63,129 bases of DNA from JBEBGV01 sp040081265 (GTDB taxonomy: Bacteria > Acidobacteriota > Vicinamibacteria > Vicinamibacterales > UBA2999): assembly GCA_040081265.1 (NCBI GenBank), contig JBEBGV010000022.1, positions 1 to 63,129 of the forward strand. The letters are read 5' to 3'. The position numbers and the translations under genes were made by a program. Below, piece after piece: positions 15,922 to 26,643 of the stretch. Position 1 is the stretch's first letter; every line of letters begins with the position of its first letter. The notes under the pieces are model-generated. The model had not been told where the DNA came from, made no database searches, and worked only from the letters and a program-made list of their open reading frames with translations.

Positions 15922-17727
15922 ATGACTCGACGCCTGTCGTCGCTCGCAGCCGCGTTCCTTCTCGTCGCCCTTCCCTCATTTGCGCAGACAACCGCCACCA
16001 GCACGCGTGGCCTTGTCACGCGACTGGCGTCAGACGACTTCCAGGGCCGGCAGGCCGGGTCGCAGGGTGAGCAACGCGCCGCCAACTACATCCAGGCGCA
16101 GCTGGCGCGCATCGGGGCGAAGCCGATGCCGGGCACGAGCACCATGTTCCTGCCGTTCGAGTTCACGGCCGGCAGTCGCGACGCTGGCTCGACCCTGGCG
16201 GTGACGCAGGAGGGACGGCCTTCGCGCGCGTTCCGTGACACCCGCGACGTGCAGGTGCTCTCCTTCTCCGACAACGGAGAGCTCAGCGCGCCCCTCGTCT
16301 TTGCCGGCTACGGCATCGTCGTGCCCGAGTCGCAGAACTTCGGCTACGACAGTTACGCGACCCTGGACGTGAAAGACAAGGTCGTCGTCGTATTGCGATA
16401 TTTCCCGGAGGATGCCGAAGCGCAGGTGCGGGCCACGATCGCGCGCTACTCCGACCTGCGTTACAAGGCGCAGGCGGCCAGGCAGCGTGGTGCCAGGGCG
16501 CTGATCGTCGTGACCGGGCCGCGGTCGCCAAACGCCGGAGAGACCGTGCCCATGAGCTTCGACACGGCGCTTGCCGGGTCGGGCATTCCAGCCGTCAGCG
16601 TGGGGGCGCGCGCAGCAGACGCACTTTTTGCCGGCGCTCCGAAGTCGCTCGCGGACATCCAGAAGGAACTCGACTCGGGGAACCCGCACGTCGTGGGCTT
16701 CCCGCTCGTCGGCTCTGCCACGCTGAAGACCGCCATCGTTCGCCAGAAACAGACCGCGCGAAACGTGGTCGCCTACCTGCCCGCCACGGCGCCGGCCGGT
16801 GACAAGCCGTGGATCATCGTCGGCGCGCACTACGACCACCTCGGCCGAGGCGATCAGGGCACCTCCCTGGCGGCAAAGGAAGACACCGGCATGATTCACC
16901 ACGGCGCCGACGACAACGCGTCGGGCACGGCCGCCGTCCTCGCCATTGCCGAATCGCTCGCGAAGCAGCCCCGGTCACGCAACATCGCGTTTGCGCTCTG
17001 GTCGGCGGAGGAAATCGGCCTCGTCGGATCGAACGCCTTCGTCAACGCCCCGCCAGTACCGGTGGCGCAGATGGCCGCCTACTTCAACTTCGACATGGTC
17101 GGGCGCATGCAGCAGAACAAGCTGATTGTTCAGGCCGCGGGCACGGCCACCACCTGGCCGCGCATCCTCGAGCGTGCCAACGTCTCCGCCGGCTTCGATC
17201 TGATCGTTCAGGAAGATCCGTATCAGCCGACCGACGTGGCGTCCTTCAACCTGGCGGGCGTGCCCAGCCTGTCGTTCACGACCGGCGCGCATCCCGATTA
17301 TCACAAGCCATCGGACACCGCCGACAAGATCGCCTACGAAGACCTCGACCGCCTAATCGGATTCGCAGCCGCAATCGTCGACGCCACTGGCGACGCAGCC
17401 GCGGCCCCTCAGTTCGTCAAGGTCGACCAGCCTCAGTCGCGCGCGGTGTCGAGTGCCGGCCTCAGGCTGACAACCGGCACCATTCCCGATTACACCAGCG
17501 AGGTCAAGGGTCTGCTGCTCGGCGGCGTCGTGGGCGGAGGCCCGGCCGAGCAGGCGGGGCTGATGAAGGGTGACGTCATCGTCGAGATCGCCGGCCAGTC
17601 GATCGCCAACATCTACGACTATACGTTCGCGCTCGAACTGCTCAAGGTCAACCAGTCCGTCAAGGTTGTCTATATGCGGAGCGGCATGCGCATCGAGACC
17701 AGCCTGACGCCTGCCGCGCGGCGCTGA
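15922..17727 (+). CDS. Secreted M28-family metallopeptidase with PA and PDZ domains
   Basis: 601 residues from ATG 15922. A signal peptide (SSLAAAFLLVALPSFAQ) is followed by a PA domain insert (LSAPLVFAGYGIV to DKVVVVLRYFPED), then the M28 catalytic domain. Its two-zinc ligands are visible in GAHYDHLG (near 301), GADDNASG, WSAEEIGLVG, FNFDMVGR and TGAHPDYHK. A C-terminal PDZ domain (about 515-595; GLLLGGVVGGGPAEQAGLMK, then GDVIVEIAGQ) is common in this subgroup. It should be an aminopeptidase-type exopeptidase in the periplasm or outside the cell. It is coupled to the PD40 gene upstream. Confidence 0.93.
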   Translation: MTRRLSSLAAAFLLVALPSFAQTTATSTRGLVTRLASDDFQGRQAGSQGEQRAANYIQAQLARIGAKPMPGTSTMFLPFEFTAGSRDAGSTLAVTQEGRPSRAFRDTRDVQVLSFSDNGELSAPLVFAGYGIVVPESQNFGYDSYATLDVKDKVVVVLRYFPEDAEAQVRATIARYSDLRYKAQAARQRGARALIVVTGPRSPNAGETVPMSFDTALAGSGIPAVSVGARAADALFAGAPKSLADIQKELDSGNPHVVGFPLVGSATLKTAIVRQKQTARNVVAYLPATAPAGDKPWIIVGAHYDHLGRGDQGTSLAAKEDTGMIHHGADDNASGTAAVLAIAESLAKQPRSRNIAFALWSAEEIGLVGSNAFVNAPPVPVAQMAAYFNFDMVGRMQQNKLIVQAAGTATTWPRILERANVSAGFDLIVQEDPYQPTDVASFNLAGVPSLSFTTGAHPDYHKPSDTADKIAYEDLDRLIGFAAAIVDATGDAAAAPQFVKVDQPQSRAVSSAGLRLTTGTIPDYTSEVKGLLLGGVVGGGPAEQAGLMKGDVIVEIAGQSIANIYDYTFALELLKVNQSVKVVYMRSGMRIETSLTPAARR

Positions 17728-17734
17728 GCGGCAG

Positions 17735-17752
17735 CGGGTTCACGGGAACCCG
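17735..17752. terminator. Hairpin between convergent genes
   Basis: Perfect seven-base arms CGGGTTC and GAACCCG around ACGG, eight bases after the peptidase stop and seven before the TerC stop. It resembles the other short palindromes of the window. A terminator role for both strands is plausible, although no T tract follows. Confidence 0.5.
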
Positions 17753-17758
17753 GTTCGG

Positions 17759-18505
17759 CTACCGACGGTCGTCTTCGCTCAGCAGCGCCGACGCCTCGTC
17801 GATCCCTTCAACCTGAGCGGCCACGGGTCCCTGCCGCTTTGCGTAGAAGAACGACACGGCGAAGATGACGACGATCAGGCCAAGTGACAGCCACTTCGGT
17901 ATCTCAAACGAGACATACCCGGCCCCGTGCAGAAATTCCACGGTGAGCTTGGTCGCGACCCACGCGATGATGATGAACGCTCCATCGACGATGGCCGGGT
18001 AGCGATTGACGATCACCAGGAGCTGTCCGATCACCAGTCGCATGGCGATCACGCCGAGGACGCCGCCGGTGATGATCACCCAGAGCTTGTTGGACATCGC
18101 CACGGCCACCAGAATTGAGTCCACGGCAAAGACGATGTCGGTCAGCTCGACCTTGACGACGGTGGCCCAGAACGCGGAGAGGCCCAGCCAGGGGGCGGCC
18201 TTTTTCGGGGTACGCCGTTCAGCCGCATCCGCGTGCCCGAAGAAGTGGCTGTAGGCCAGCCAGAACAGGTAGCCGGCCCCGATCAGCATCACCACCCGCA
18301 CCCGGATCAGGTATGCGGCCAGCAGGATGGCGACGATTCGAAACGCAAACGCACCGAGGATGCCGTAGCGCAGGGCCTTGCGCTGCTCTGCCTTCGGCAG
18401 GCCGAGGACCAGAACCGCCAGCACGAGGGCGTTGTCTGCGCTGAGGAGTCCTTCGAGAGCGATGAGGAGTCCGATGGTGACGAGGTCTGAGGCCGCAAAA
18501 TCCAA
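17759..18505 (-). CDS. TerC family integral membrane protein
   Basis: 248 residues with about seven membrane helices. The TerC signature is seen in LLIALEGLLSADNALVLAVL and VELTDIVFAVDSILVAVAMS, with the conserved acidic residues inside the membrane. Family members export Mn2+ or are linked to metal and tellurite resistance or to metalation of secreted enzymes (YceF/YkoY in Bacillus). No yybP-ykoY-like RNA fits in the 105 bases upstream. The start is TTG 18505 with GAAGGG close upstream. Substrate not established. Confidence 0.9.
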   Translation of the reverse strand: MDFAASDLVTIGLLIALEGLLSADNALVLAVLVLGLPKAEQRKALRYGILGAFAFRIVAILLAAYLIRVRVVMLIGAGYLFWLAYSHFFGHADAAERRTPKKAAPWLGLSAFWATVVKVELTDIVFAVDSILVAVAMSNKLWVIITGGVLGVIAMRLVIGQLLVIVNRYPAIVDGAFIIIAWVATKLTVEFLHGAGYVSFEIPKWLSLGLIVVIFAVSFFYAKRQGPVAAQVEGIDEASALLSEDDRR

Positions 18506-18531
18506 GGCCCTTCATCCTACCCCAGCGGATG

Positions 18532-18566
18532 GGGGTCAGACCGGGGTCAGACCAGGGTCAGACCCC
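18532..18566. repeat. Three tandem GGGGTCAGACC units
   Basis: Copies at 18532-18542, 18543-18553 and 18554-18566; the last starts with A and ends in CCCC. They lie between the divergent terC gene and the small secreted protein gene. The unit resembles the arm of the 28007-28087 hairpin (ATGGGGTCGGAGG). Confidence 0.8.
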
Positions 18567-18610
18567 TCGGAGAGCCCGAGGCCCGTACAATCGCCCCAGG
18601 GAGGACGCGC

Positions 18611-19015
18611 ATGGAGCGACGAGATCTCATCAACGGCGGGATTCTTTCCGGACTCACCACTTTGGCATCTCCCTCGTCGGCGGCCGCACAACGCACCGAC
18701 GAGCGCGACATCGCCCAGGCCATCGACAAGCTGACCGACCTGCTGCAGCGATCCCGCGATGTGTCCCCCGAACTCGCACGCATCCGGGACCAGCAACGGG
18801 CGTTTCTGAAGCTGAACCAGAAGTTCCCGGACTTCATCGAGGTCGGTATCAACGTCTGGGACAGCGTCTGTGACTGGCACATCAGGCACCAGTTGCCGAT
18901 GACCATCGGTCGCACCACCGAGGGACGCTACACGCTCACCGTGATGCTCACCGCGCTGGTCCTGCGGCCTGACCAGACCGACAATTACATCGGCCTGGGC
19001 TTCGATGCGCGCTAG
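18611..19015 (+). CDS. Small hypothetical exported protein
   Basis: 134 residues; I do not recognise a family. It starts MERRDLINGGILSGLTTLAS, which looks like a weak Tat or Sec signal (twin Arg, then a short hydrophobic run, then SAAAQ). The centre is helical and charged (IAQAIDKLTDLLQRSRDVSP). The C-terminal half (WHIRHQLPMTIGRTTEGRYT, then LTVMLTALVLRPDQ) is more beta-like. GGAGG lies a few bases before the ATG and a TACAAT-like -10 box is at 18586-18591, so it probably has its own promoter. Normal high-GC codon use supports a real gene. Confidence 0.7.
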   Translation: MERRDLINGGILSGLTTLASPSSAAAQRTDERDIAQAIDKLTDLLQRSRDVSPELARIRDQQRAFLKLNQKFPDFIEVGINVWDSVCDWHIRHQLPMTIGRTTEGRYTLTVMLTALVLRPDQTDNYIGLGFDAR

Positions 19016-19045
19016 ACGGCAGGCCGAGCCGCGAACAATCCCTCG

Positions 19046-19076
19046 TTGACACGAGTCGTATCAATGCCTAGACTCG
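19046..19076 (+). promoter_or_regulatory. hspR promoter with overlapping inverted repeat
   Basis: TTGACA (19046-19051), a 17-base spacer and TAGACT (19069-19074) form a clear sigma-70 promoter. An inverted repeat CGAGTC (19052-19057) and GACTCG (19071-19076) overlaps the spacer and -10 box. HspR operators (HAIR, CTTGAGT-N7-ACTCAAG) share the GAGT/ACTC core, but with a shorter spacer, so this could be a variant operator for autorepression. Confidence 0.65.
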
Positions 19077-19091
19077 ATCCACATTAGGCCG

Positions 19092-19436
19092 ATGGCAGTT
19101 CAACACGACTTCTTCTTCATCAGCGTCGCCGCGGAGATGCTCGACATGCACCCGCAGACGCTCAGGAAGTACGAGCGGCTGGGCCTGATTCAACCCTCGC
19201 GGACAGTCGGCAGCATGCGCCTCTACTCCCGCGAGGAGGTCGAACGGCTGCGGCTCATCAAGCGCCTGGTCGAAGAGCTGGGCATCAACCTCGCCGGCGT
19301 CCAGCGCCTGCTGAGCATCGCCGAAGTGATGCAGCGGATCCGTCCCTTGATGGACGAACGGGCGCTCAACACCGGCGCCGGGCGGCGGCAACTGATTTCG
19401 GAAATCCGGCGGCTGAACGACGCCATCGGACTGTGA
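19092..19436 (+). CDS. hspR: HspR-type MerR family heat-shock repressor
   Basis: 114 residues. The MerR helix-turn-helix is seen in FFISVAAEMLDMHPQTLRKY, then ERLGLIQPSRTVGSMRLYS, which is characteristic of HspR. The second half is a coiled coil dimerisation helix. In Actinobacteria HspR represses dnaK and clpB operons with DnaK as co-repressor. Here it heads an operon with cbpA, clpB and ftsH, a layout that predicts autoregulation through the inverted repeat upstream. dnaK and grpE are not in the window. Confidence 0.9.
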   Translation: MAVQHDFFFISVAAEMLDMHPQTLRKYERLGLIQPSRTVGSMRLYSREEVERLRLIKRLVEELGINLAGVQRLLSIAEVMQRIRPLMDERALNTGAGRRQLISEIRRLNDAIGL

Positions 19437-19459
19437 CGCATTCTCGCCGGTAGACGACG

Positions 19460-20470
19460 ATGGACTTCAAGGACTACTACGCGACGCTGGGGGTGGCCAA
19501 GTCGGCCTCGGAGAAGGAGATCAAGCAGGCGTTCCGCAAGCTCGCCCGCAAGTACCATCCCGACGTCAACTCTGGCGACAAGACCGCGGAGACCAAGTTC
19601 AAGGAAATCAACGAGGCCAACGAAGTCCTCGGCGACCCGGACAAGCGCAAGAAGTACGACGAACTCGGCGCCAACTGGCGTGCCTACGAGCAGGCCCAGG
19701 CCCACGGTGGCGGCAACCCGTTCGCCGGCCAGTGGAGCACCAACGCCGGCGCGGGAAGCGGCGCTGGCTCGGGCTATCGCACGATTACGCCGGAAGAGAT
19801 GGAAGCGATGTTCGGGGGCGGCGAGAGCCCGTTCTCAGACTTCTTCACCACCTTCTTCGGCGGCGCAGACCCCCAGGCACAGACACGCCGCGGTGGACGC
19901 GGGCGGTCACAGAAGCGACCAGGCCGGGACGTCGAGCACGAGATCGACCTGACGCTCGAAGAGGCGTATCACGGCGTCACGCGACGCCTCGCCCTGTCTC
20001 ACCCCACCGGGCCGCGCACCGTTGACGTGCGCATTCCCGCAGGTGTTGGTGACGGGTCTCGCGTCCGCGTCCCTGGCGAAGGTGAACACGGCGCGGGCGG
20101 TGCCCAGGCCGGCGATCTGTTCCTTCGCGTCCGGCTCGCACCGCATCACGTCTTCGAGCGCAAGGGACGCGACATCTACGTCAAGGCGCCACTGCGCATC
20201 ACGACCGCGGTGCTCGGAGGCGAGGTGGAGGTGCCAACCCTCGCGGGCAAGTCCGTCAGGCTGAAGGTGCCGGCCCTGACGCAGAACGGGCAGGTGTTCA
20301 GGCTGCGCGGGTTCGGGATGCCCACGGTGGGCAAGCCCGACGACAAGGGCGACCAATACGCTCGCGTCGAAGTGCAGATGCCGACCACGCTGACCGAAGA
20401 CGAACGAAAGCACTACGAGGCACTGGCTGCACTGCAAGGAGACGCCGCCAAGTCACACAGCGCGGCGTAG
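19460..20470 (+). CDS. cbpA: DnaJ-family co-chaperone, CbpA type
   Basis: 336 residues. J domain at 1-70 (DYYATLGVAKSASEKEIKQA, HPD in KYHPDVN), a Gly-rich linker with an FSDFFTTFFGG segment, then the DnaJ C-terminal beta domains. No zinc-finger (CxxCxGxG) repeats, which defines the class II/CbpA group. It stimulates DnaK ATPase and delivers clients. It is 23 bases after hspR and six before clpB, in one heat-shock operon. Confidence 0.93.
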   Translation: MDFKDYYATLGVAKSASEKEIKQAFRKLARKYHPDVNSGDKTAETKFKEINEANEVLGDPDKRKKYDELGANWRAYEQAQAHGGGNPFAGQWSTNAGAGSGAGSGYRTITPEEMEAMFGGGESPFSDFFTTFFGGADPQAQTRRGGRGRSQKRPGRDVEHEIDLTLEEAYHGVTRRLALSHPTGPRTVDVRIPAGVGDGSRVRVPGEGEHGAGGAQAGDLFLRVRLAPHHVFERKGRDIYVKAPLRITTAVLGGEVEVPTLAGKSVRLKVPALTQNGQVFRLRGFGMPTVGKPDDKGDQYARVEVQMPTTLTEDERKHYEALAALQGDAAKSHSAA

Positions 20471-20476
20471 AAAACG

Positions 20477-23071
<2,595 letters not shown>

Positions 23072-23103
23072 CCGCCTCACTATGCGGAGCATGCTGAGAT
23101 CAC

Positions 23104-25002
23104 ATGGCTGACGTTCGTACGCCACCGCGGCGCCCCGGGGACCGACGCACGCTTGGTACGCCACGACCAGGCGGAGCGGTCTGGTACGTGCTCGGCTTCC
23201 TGCTGGTGATGGCGCTGGTGCAGGCCTGGTTCATGGCTCCCTCCGGCCAGTCGGTCTCCTACAGCGAGTTCAAACGCGCCATCCGCACCGGCCAGGTGGC
23301 GGAGGTCGTCGTCGGGGAACAGACCATTCGCGGCAGCTACAAGCCCGACACCAATGGGGGCCGCGCGTTCACCACGACGCGGATCGAAGACCCGAAGCTC
23401 ATCGACGATCTCGAGCAGGCCGCCGTGAAATACAACGGCGAGGCGATCAACCGGTGGCTGCCGGAGATCCTCGGGTGGGTCATCCCGCTGGTGCTGCTGT
23501 TCGCCATGTGGGGCTTCTTCTTCAGGCGCATGGGCGGCGCCGAGGGCGGCGTCATGTCGTTCGCCCGCAGCAAACACAAGGTGTTTGCCGAAGATGACGT
23601 CAAGATCAGCTTCGCGGACGTCGCCGGCGTCGATGAGGCCGAGCAGGAACTGAAGGAAATCGTCGAGTTCCTTCGCAACCCTTCGAAGTACACCACGCTC
23701 GGCGGGCGTATCCCGAAGGGCGTGCTTCTCGTCGGCCCTCCCGGCACCGGCAAGACGCTGCTCGCCAAGGCTGTCGCCGGTGAAGCCAAGGTGCCGTTCT
23801 TCAGCCTGAGCGGCTCGGAGTTCGTGGAGATGTTTGTCGGCGTCGGTGCCGCGCGCGTCCGCGACCTCTTCTCGCAGGCCGAAGCCAAGGCGCCCTGCAT
23901 CATCTTCATCGACGAGCTCGATGCCCTCGGCCGGGCACGTCAGCAAAGCCCGATGGGGTCACATGAGGAGCGGGAGCAGACGCTGAACCAGCTGCTGGCC
24001 GAGATGGACGGATTCGACTCGCGCAAGGCGATCATCATCATGGCGGCGACCAACCGACCCGAGGTGCTCGACCCGGCGCTGCTCCGCCCCGGTCGTTTCG
24101 ATCGCCAGGTCCTGGTCGACAAACCCGATGTCAAGGGCCGCGAAGAAGTCCTGCAGATTCACACCCGGAAGGTCAAGCTCTCGCCCGAGGTCAAGCTGAA
24201 GGTCGTCGCGGCACGGACGGCGGGTTTCGCCGGTGCCGATCTCGCCAACCTCGTCAACGAGGCGGCACTGCTCGCCGCGCGGCGCGACAAGACGGCGGTT
24301 GACCCGTCGGACTTCGACGAAGCGATCGATCGACTGATCGCGGGGCTCGAAAAGAAGCGGGTCATGAGCAGCAAGGAGCGCGAGATCGTGGCGTACCACG
24401 AATCCGGTCACGCCATCGTCGCCACGGCCCTCCCGGGCATGGACCCGGTGCACAAGATCTCGATTGTCCAGCGCGGCTTCGGCGCCCTTGGGTACACGAT
24501 GCAGCTCCCCCTCGAGGACCGTTATCTGCTGCAGCGACGCGACCTCCTCAATCAGCTCGCCGTGCTGCTCGGTGGCCGCACCGCTGAGGAAATCGCCCTT
24601 GGCGAGATCTCGACCGGGGCGCAGAACGACCTGCAGCGTGCGACCGACATCGCGCGGTCGATGGTGACTGAATGGGGCATGAGCGAAGCGCTCGGTGCCA
24701 TCCACTTCGATGGCGCCAAGCGGAGCCGCTTTCTCGACATCCCGATGGGACCCGAACGCGGGGCCTACGCCGAGGACACGGCGCGACTGATTGACTCGGA
24801 GGTGAAGCGCATCATGACCGACGCCCACGACGACGCCAGGCGCATCATCACGGAACGGCGTGAGATGCTCGAAGCGGTGACGCGGCGGCTCCTGTCGCAG
24901 GAAGTCATGGAAGGCCGCGAGCTCCGTCAGATGATGGGCATTGCGGAGCCTGCGGTCGCGGACTCGACCGAGACGACTCCGCTGCCCGCGGAGCTGACGT
25001 AG
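23104..25002 (+). CDS. ftsH: ATP-dependent zinc metalloprotease FtsH
   Basis: 632 residues. Two N-terminal membrane helices (AVWYVLGFLLVMALVQAWFM and EILGWVIPLVLLFAMWGFFF) flank a periplasmic domain. The AAA+ module has Walker A GPPGTGKT (near 211) and Walker B with IIFIDELDALG, and the M41 protease carries HESGH (near 432) and the third zinc ligand in the ATDIARSMVTEWGMS region. FtsH degrades misfolded membrane proteins and regulators. It follows clpB by 32 bases and probably belongs to the HspR-controlled operon. Convergent with the AsmA-like gene. Confidence 0.97.
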   Translation: MADVRTPPRRPGDRRTLGTPRPGGAVWYVLGFLLVMALVQAWFMAPSGQSVSYSEFKRAIRTGQVAEVVVGEQTIRGSYKPDTNGGRAFTTTRIEDPKLIDDLEQAAVKYNGEAINRWLPEILGWVIPLVLLFAMWGFFFRRMGGAEGGVMSFARSKHKVFAEDDVKISFADVAGVDEAEQELKEIVEFLRNPSKYTTLGGRIPKGVLLVGPPGTGKTLLAKAVAGEAKVPFFSLSGSEFVEMFVGVGAARVRDLFSQAEAKAPCIIFIDELDALGRARQQSPMGSHEEREQTLNQLLAEMDGFDSRKAIIIMAATNRPEVLDPALLRPGRFDRQVLVDKPDVKGREEVLQIHTRKVKLSPEVKLKVVAARTAGFAGADLANLVNEAALLAARRDKTAVDPSDFDEAIDRLIAGLEKKRVMSSKEREIVAYHESGHAIVATALPGMDPVHKISIVQRGFGALGYTMQLPLEDRYLLQRRDLLNQLAVLLGGRTAEEIALGEISTGAQNDLQRATDIARSMVTEWGMSEALGAIHFDGAKRSRFLDIPMGPERGAYAEDTARLIDSEVKRIMTDAHDDARRIITERREMLEAVTRRLLSQEVMEGRELRQMMGIAEPAVADSTETTPLPAELT

Positions 25003-25008
25003 TCCGCC

Positions 25009-26571
25009 CTACTTGTCGTCGTTCTTGCCGCCGCCGAAGAGACGCTTGATGCCAGAGCCGACGCTCTTCACACCGCCGGACAGCGCGTTCCCGGTTCCCT
25101 TCGTCGCTGAGCCCGCCGTCGATCCGGTCTTGTTCGCCAGGCTCTGACGGGCCGCCTCGCCCGCACGCGCATTCACGGACCCGATCAGCCTCACACCCAT
25201 CTCCTGCGCAAGCGCCGAGGTGAGCGTGTCGAGGTTGGCTTCGACCGTCTCGCCCTGCATCACACGACTATCGCGGTCGACCAGGGCCTTGACCGCCGGT
25301 GAGGCATTGACCGTCGCCTGTCTCGTGAAATTCGTCAGCAGCGCACCGGCCGGCCGACCGACCTTGTTGCCGCCGGCCGGAACAATGCCGGCCTCGCACA
25401 GCTTGAAGAGGCCTGTATAGGGTTCGGTCCTGGTCACGCTGGCGCGCACGATCTCGACATCCTCTGGCCTGGTCAGCACCAGCGGATTGGGTGCGAACTT
25501 CACGTTGGTCATGGTGAACCCGCCTGTGCAGGTCGGTTCGGCTGCGGTGTGGATGATGGTGGTGTTGCCACCAATGGCGCCGTTGATCGGCACGATGGTC
25601 GTGACCGGCACCATGCGTCCATAGGCCGCGGCAGCGATGTTCTCGAGGTACACAGACATCTCGTAGGGATATGCCGCAGACCCGCTCGTCCCGGATGACG
25701 CCAGGCGGATGCCCTCGTCAGAAGTCGAACCGGACGCACCGTCAGGCGAGAACAAGGCCGCGGCTCCGGTCACCTGCAGGATGCCGTCGGCCGAACGGCC
25801 GCCAAACTTGAACCGCGTCGGACGCTGACCGGGGCGCTCGGGTGGCACCAGGTCGGAAATGCTGCCAGAAATCTCGTCAATCTTGACCTGTGCCTGCGAG
25901 GTGCGGATCAGTCCGTCACCTGATCCTCCCGGCACGTGCTCGACATACGTGACCCTGAAGTTCTCCACTCGAATGTTGTTGATGCGGTACACGCCGTCGA
26001 GTGCCTCGTCGATCCGGGCCTGCGGAACGGCCTCGACAAAGTCCGCCCAGTTGAGGCGTCCGGTGAGCGAACGCTCGAGGTGAAGCTCGCCATTGGTGAT
26101 CACGATGTCGTTGAACGGCTGCTGTCCGCCAAATACATGGAACGTCAGCATGTCGGGCAGTCCGCGCAGGAGCGTCCACGCACTGCCGTGGAACTCGACT
26201 TCTCCGGCCGTGAAGACAGGCTTCTCCCCGCCCGGTTCGCTGACCGACACCTTGCGCGCCACCGCCCGCATCGAGAACGGCGACAGCGACCACTCCTCGG
26301 CCTTGAAGTCGAGGCCGAAGCCACCGACCGTTCGCGGTAAGCCGGAATACACCGCATATCGCAGCGCCGAGTACTCGCCGACCGGGAAGCCGACAACCAG
26401 CATCATCATCAGCGCGCCCTTCCATCCAAACTTCCGCCAGAGGAAGAGCACGGGGGCGATACCCGGGATCTCGAGGCCGCCAAGTTCCAGCGCTTCCTTG
26501 GCGCGATCGACCTTGCTGTGCAGCGGCTCGTTCTCGTGGGGGTCGTGGCCAGGGGTGTTCAGCAGTGACAT
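25009..26571 (-). CDS. AsmA/DUF748-like inner-membrane protein
   Basis: 520 residues. A cytoplasmic N-terminus of about 50 residues is followed by one membrane helix (GALMMMLVVGFPVGEYSALR) and a long beta-rich periplasmic region with AsmA-like features, such as VSEPGGEKPVFTAGEVEFHG and ITNGELHLERSLTGRLNWAD. The C-terminus is low complexity (Gly, Ser, Lys) with a possible amphipathic end. Family members of this kind help lipid or envelope homeostasis, but sequence similarity is weak, so function is uncertain. Only six bases separate its stop from that of ftsH. Confidence 0.6.
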   Translation of the reverse strand: MSLLNTPGHDPHENEPLHSKVDRAKEALELGGLEIPGIAPVLFLWRKFGWKGALMMMLVVGFPVGEYSALRYAVYSGLPRTVGGFGLDFKAEEWSLSPFSMRAVARKVSVSEPGGEKPVFTAGEVEFHGSAWTLLRGLPDMLTFHVFGGQQPFNDIVITNGELHLERSLTGRLNWADFVEAVPQARIDEALDGVYRINNIRVENFRVTYVEHVPGGSGDGLIRTSQAQVKIDEISGSISDLVPPERPGQRPTRFKFGGRSADGILQVTGAAALFSPDGASGSTSDEGIRLASSGTSGSAAYPYEMSVYLENIAAAAYGRMVPVTTIVPINGAIGGNTTIIHTAAEPTCTGGFTMTNVKFAPNPLVLTRPEDVEIVRASVTRTEPYTGLFKLCEAGIVPAGGNKVGRPAGALLTNFTRQATVNASPAVKALVDRDSRVMQGETVEANLDTLTSALAQEMGVRLIGSVNARAGEAARQSLANKTGSTAGSATKGTGNALSGGVKSVGSGIKRLFGGGKNDDK

Positions 26572-26643
26572 GGCGCAGCGATTCTACCGCGGGCCGCCCG
26601 TTCGGGTGATGTGGGTCTGGCGCCGGCCTGTCACGATGCGTCC

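Noticed and set aside
18506..18610. yybP-ykoY manganese riboswitch upstream of terC
   Set aside because: The 105-base gap holds the 11-base tandem repeats and no sequence resembling the conserved riboswitch loops.
19046..19076. Canonical HAIR element
   Set aside because: Arms match only GAGT/ACTC and the spacing is 15 rather than 7, so it is reported only as a variant inverted repeat.
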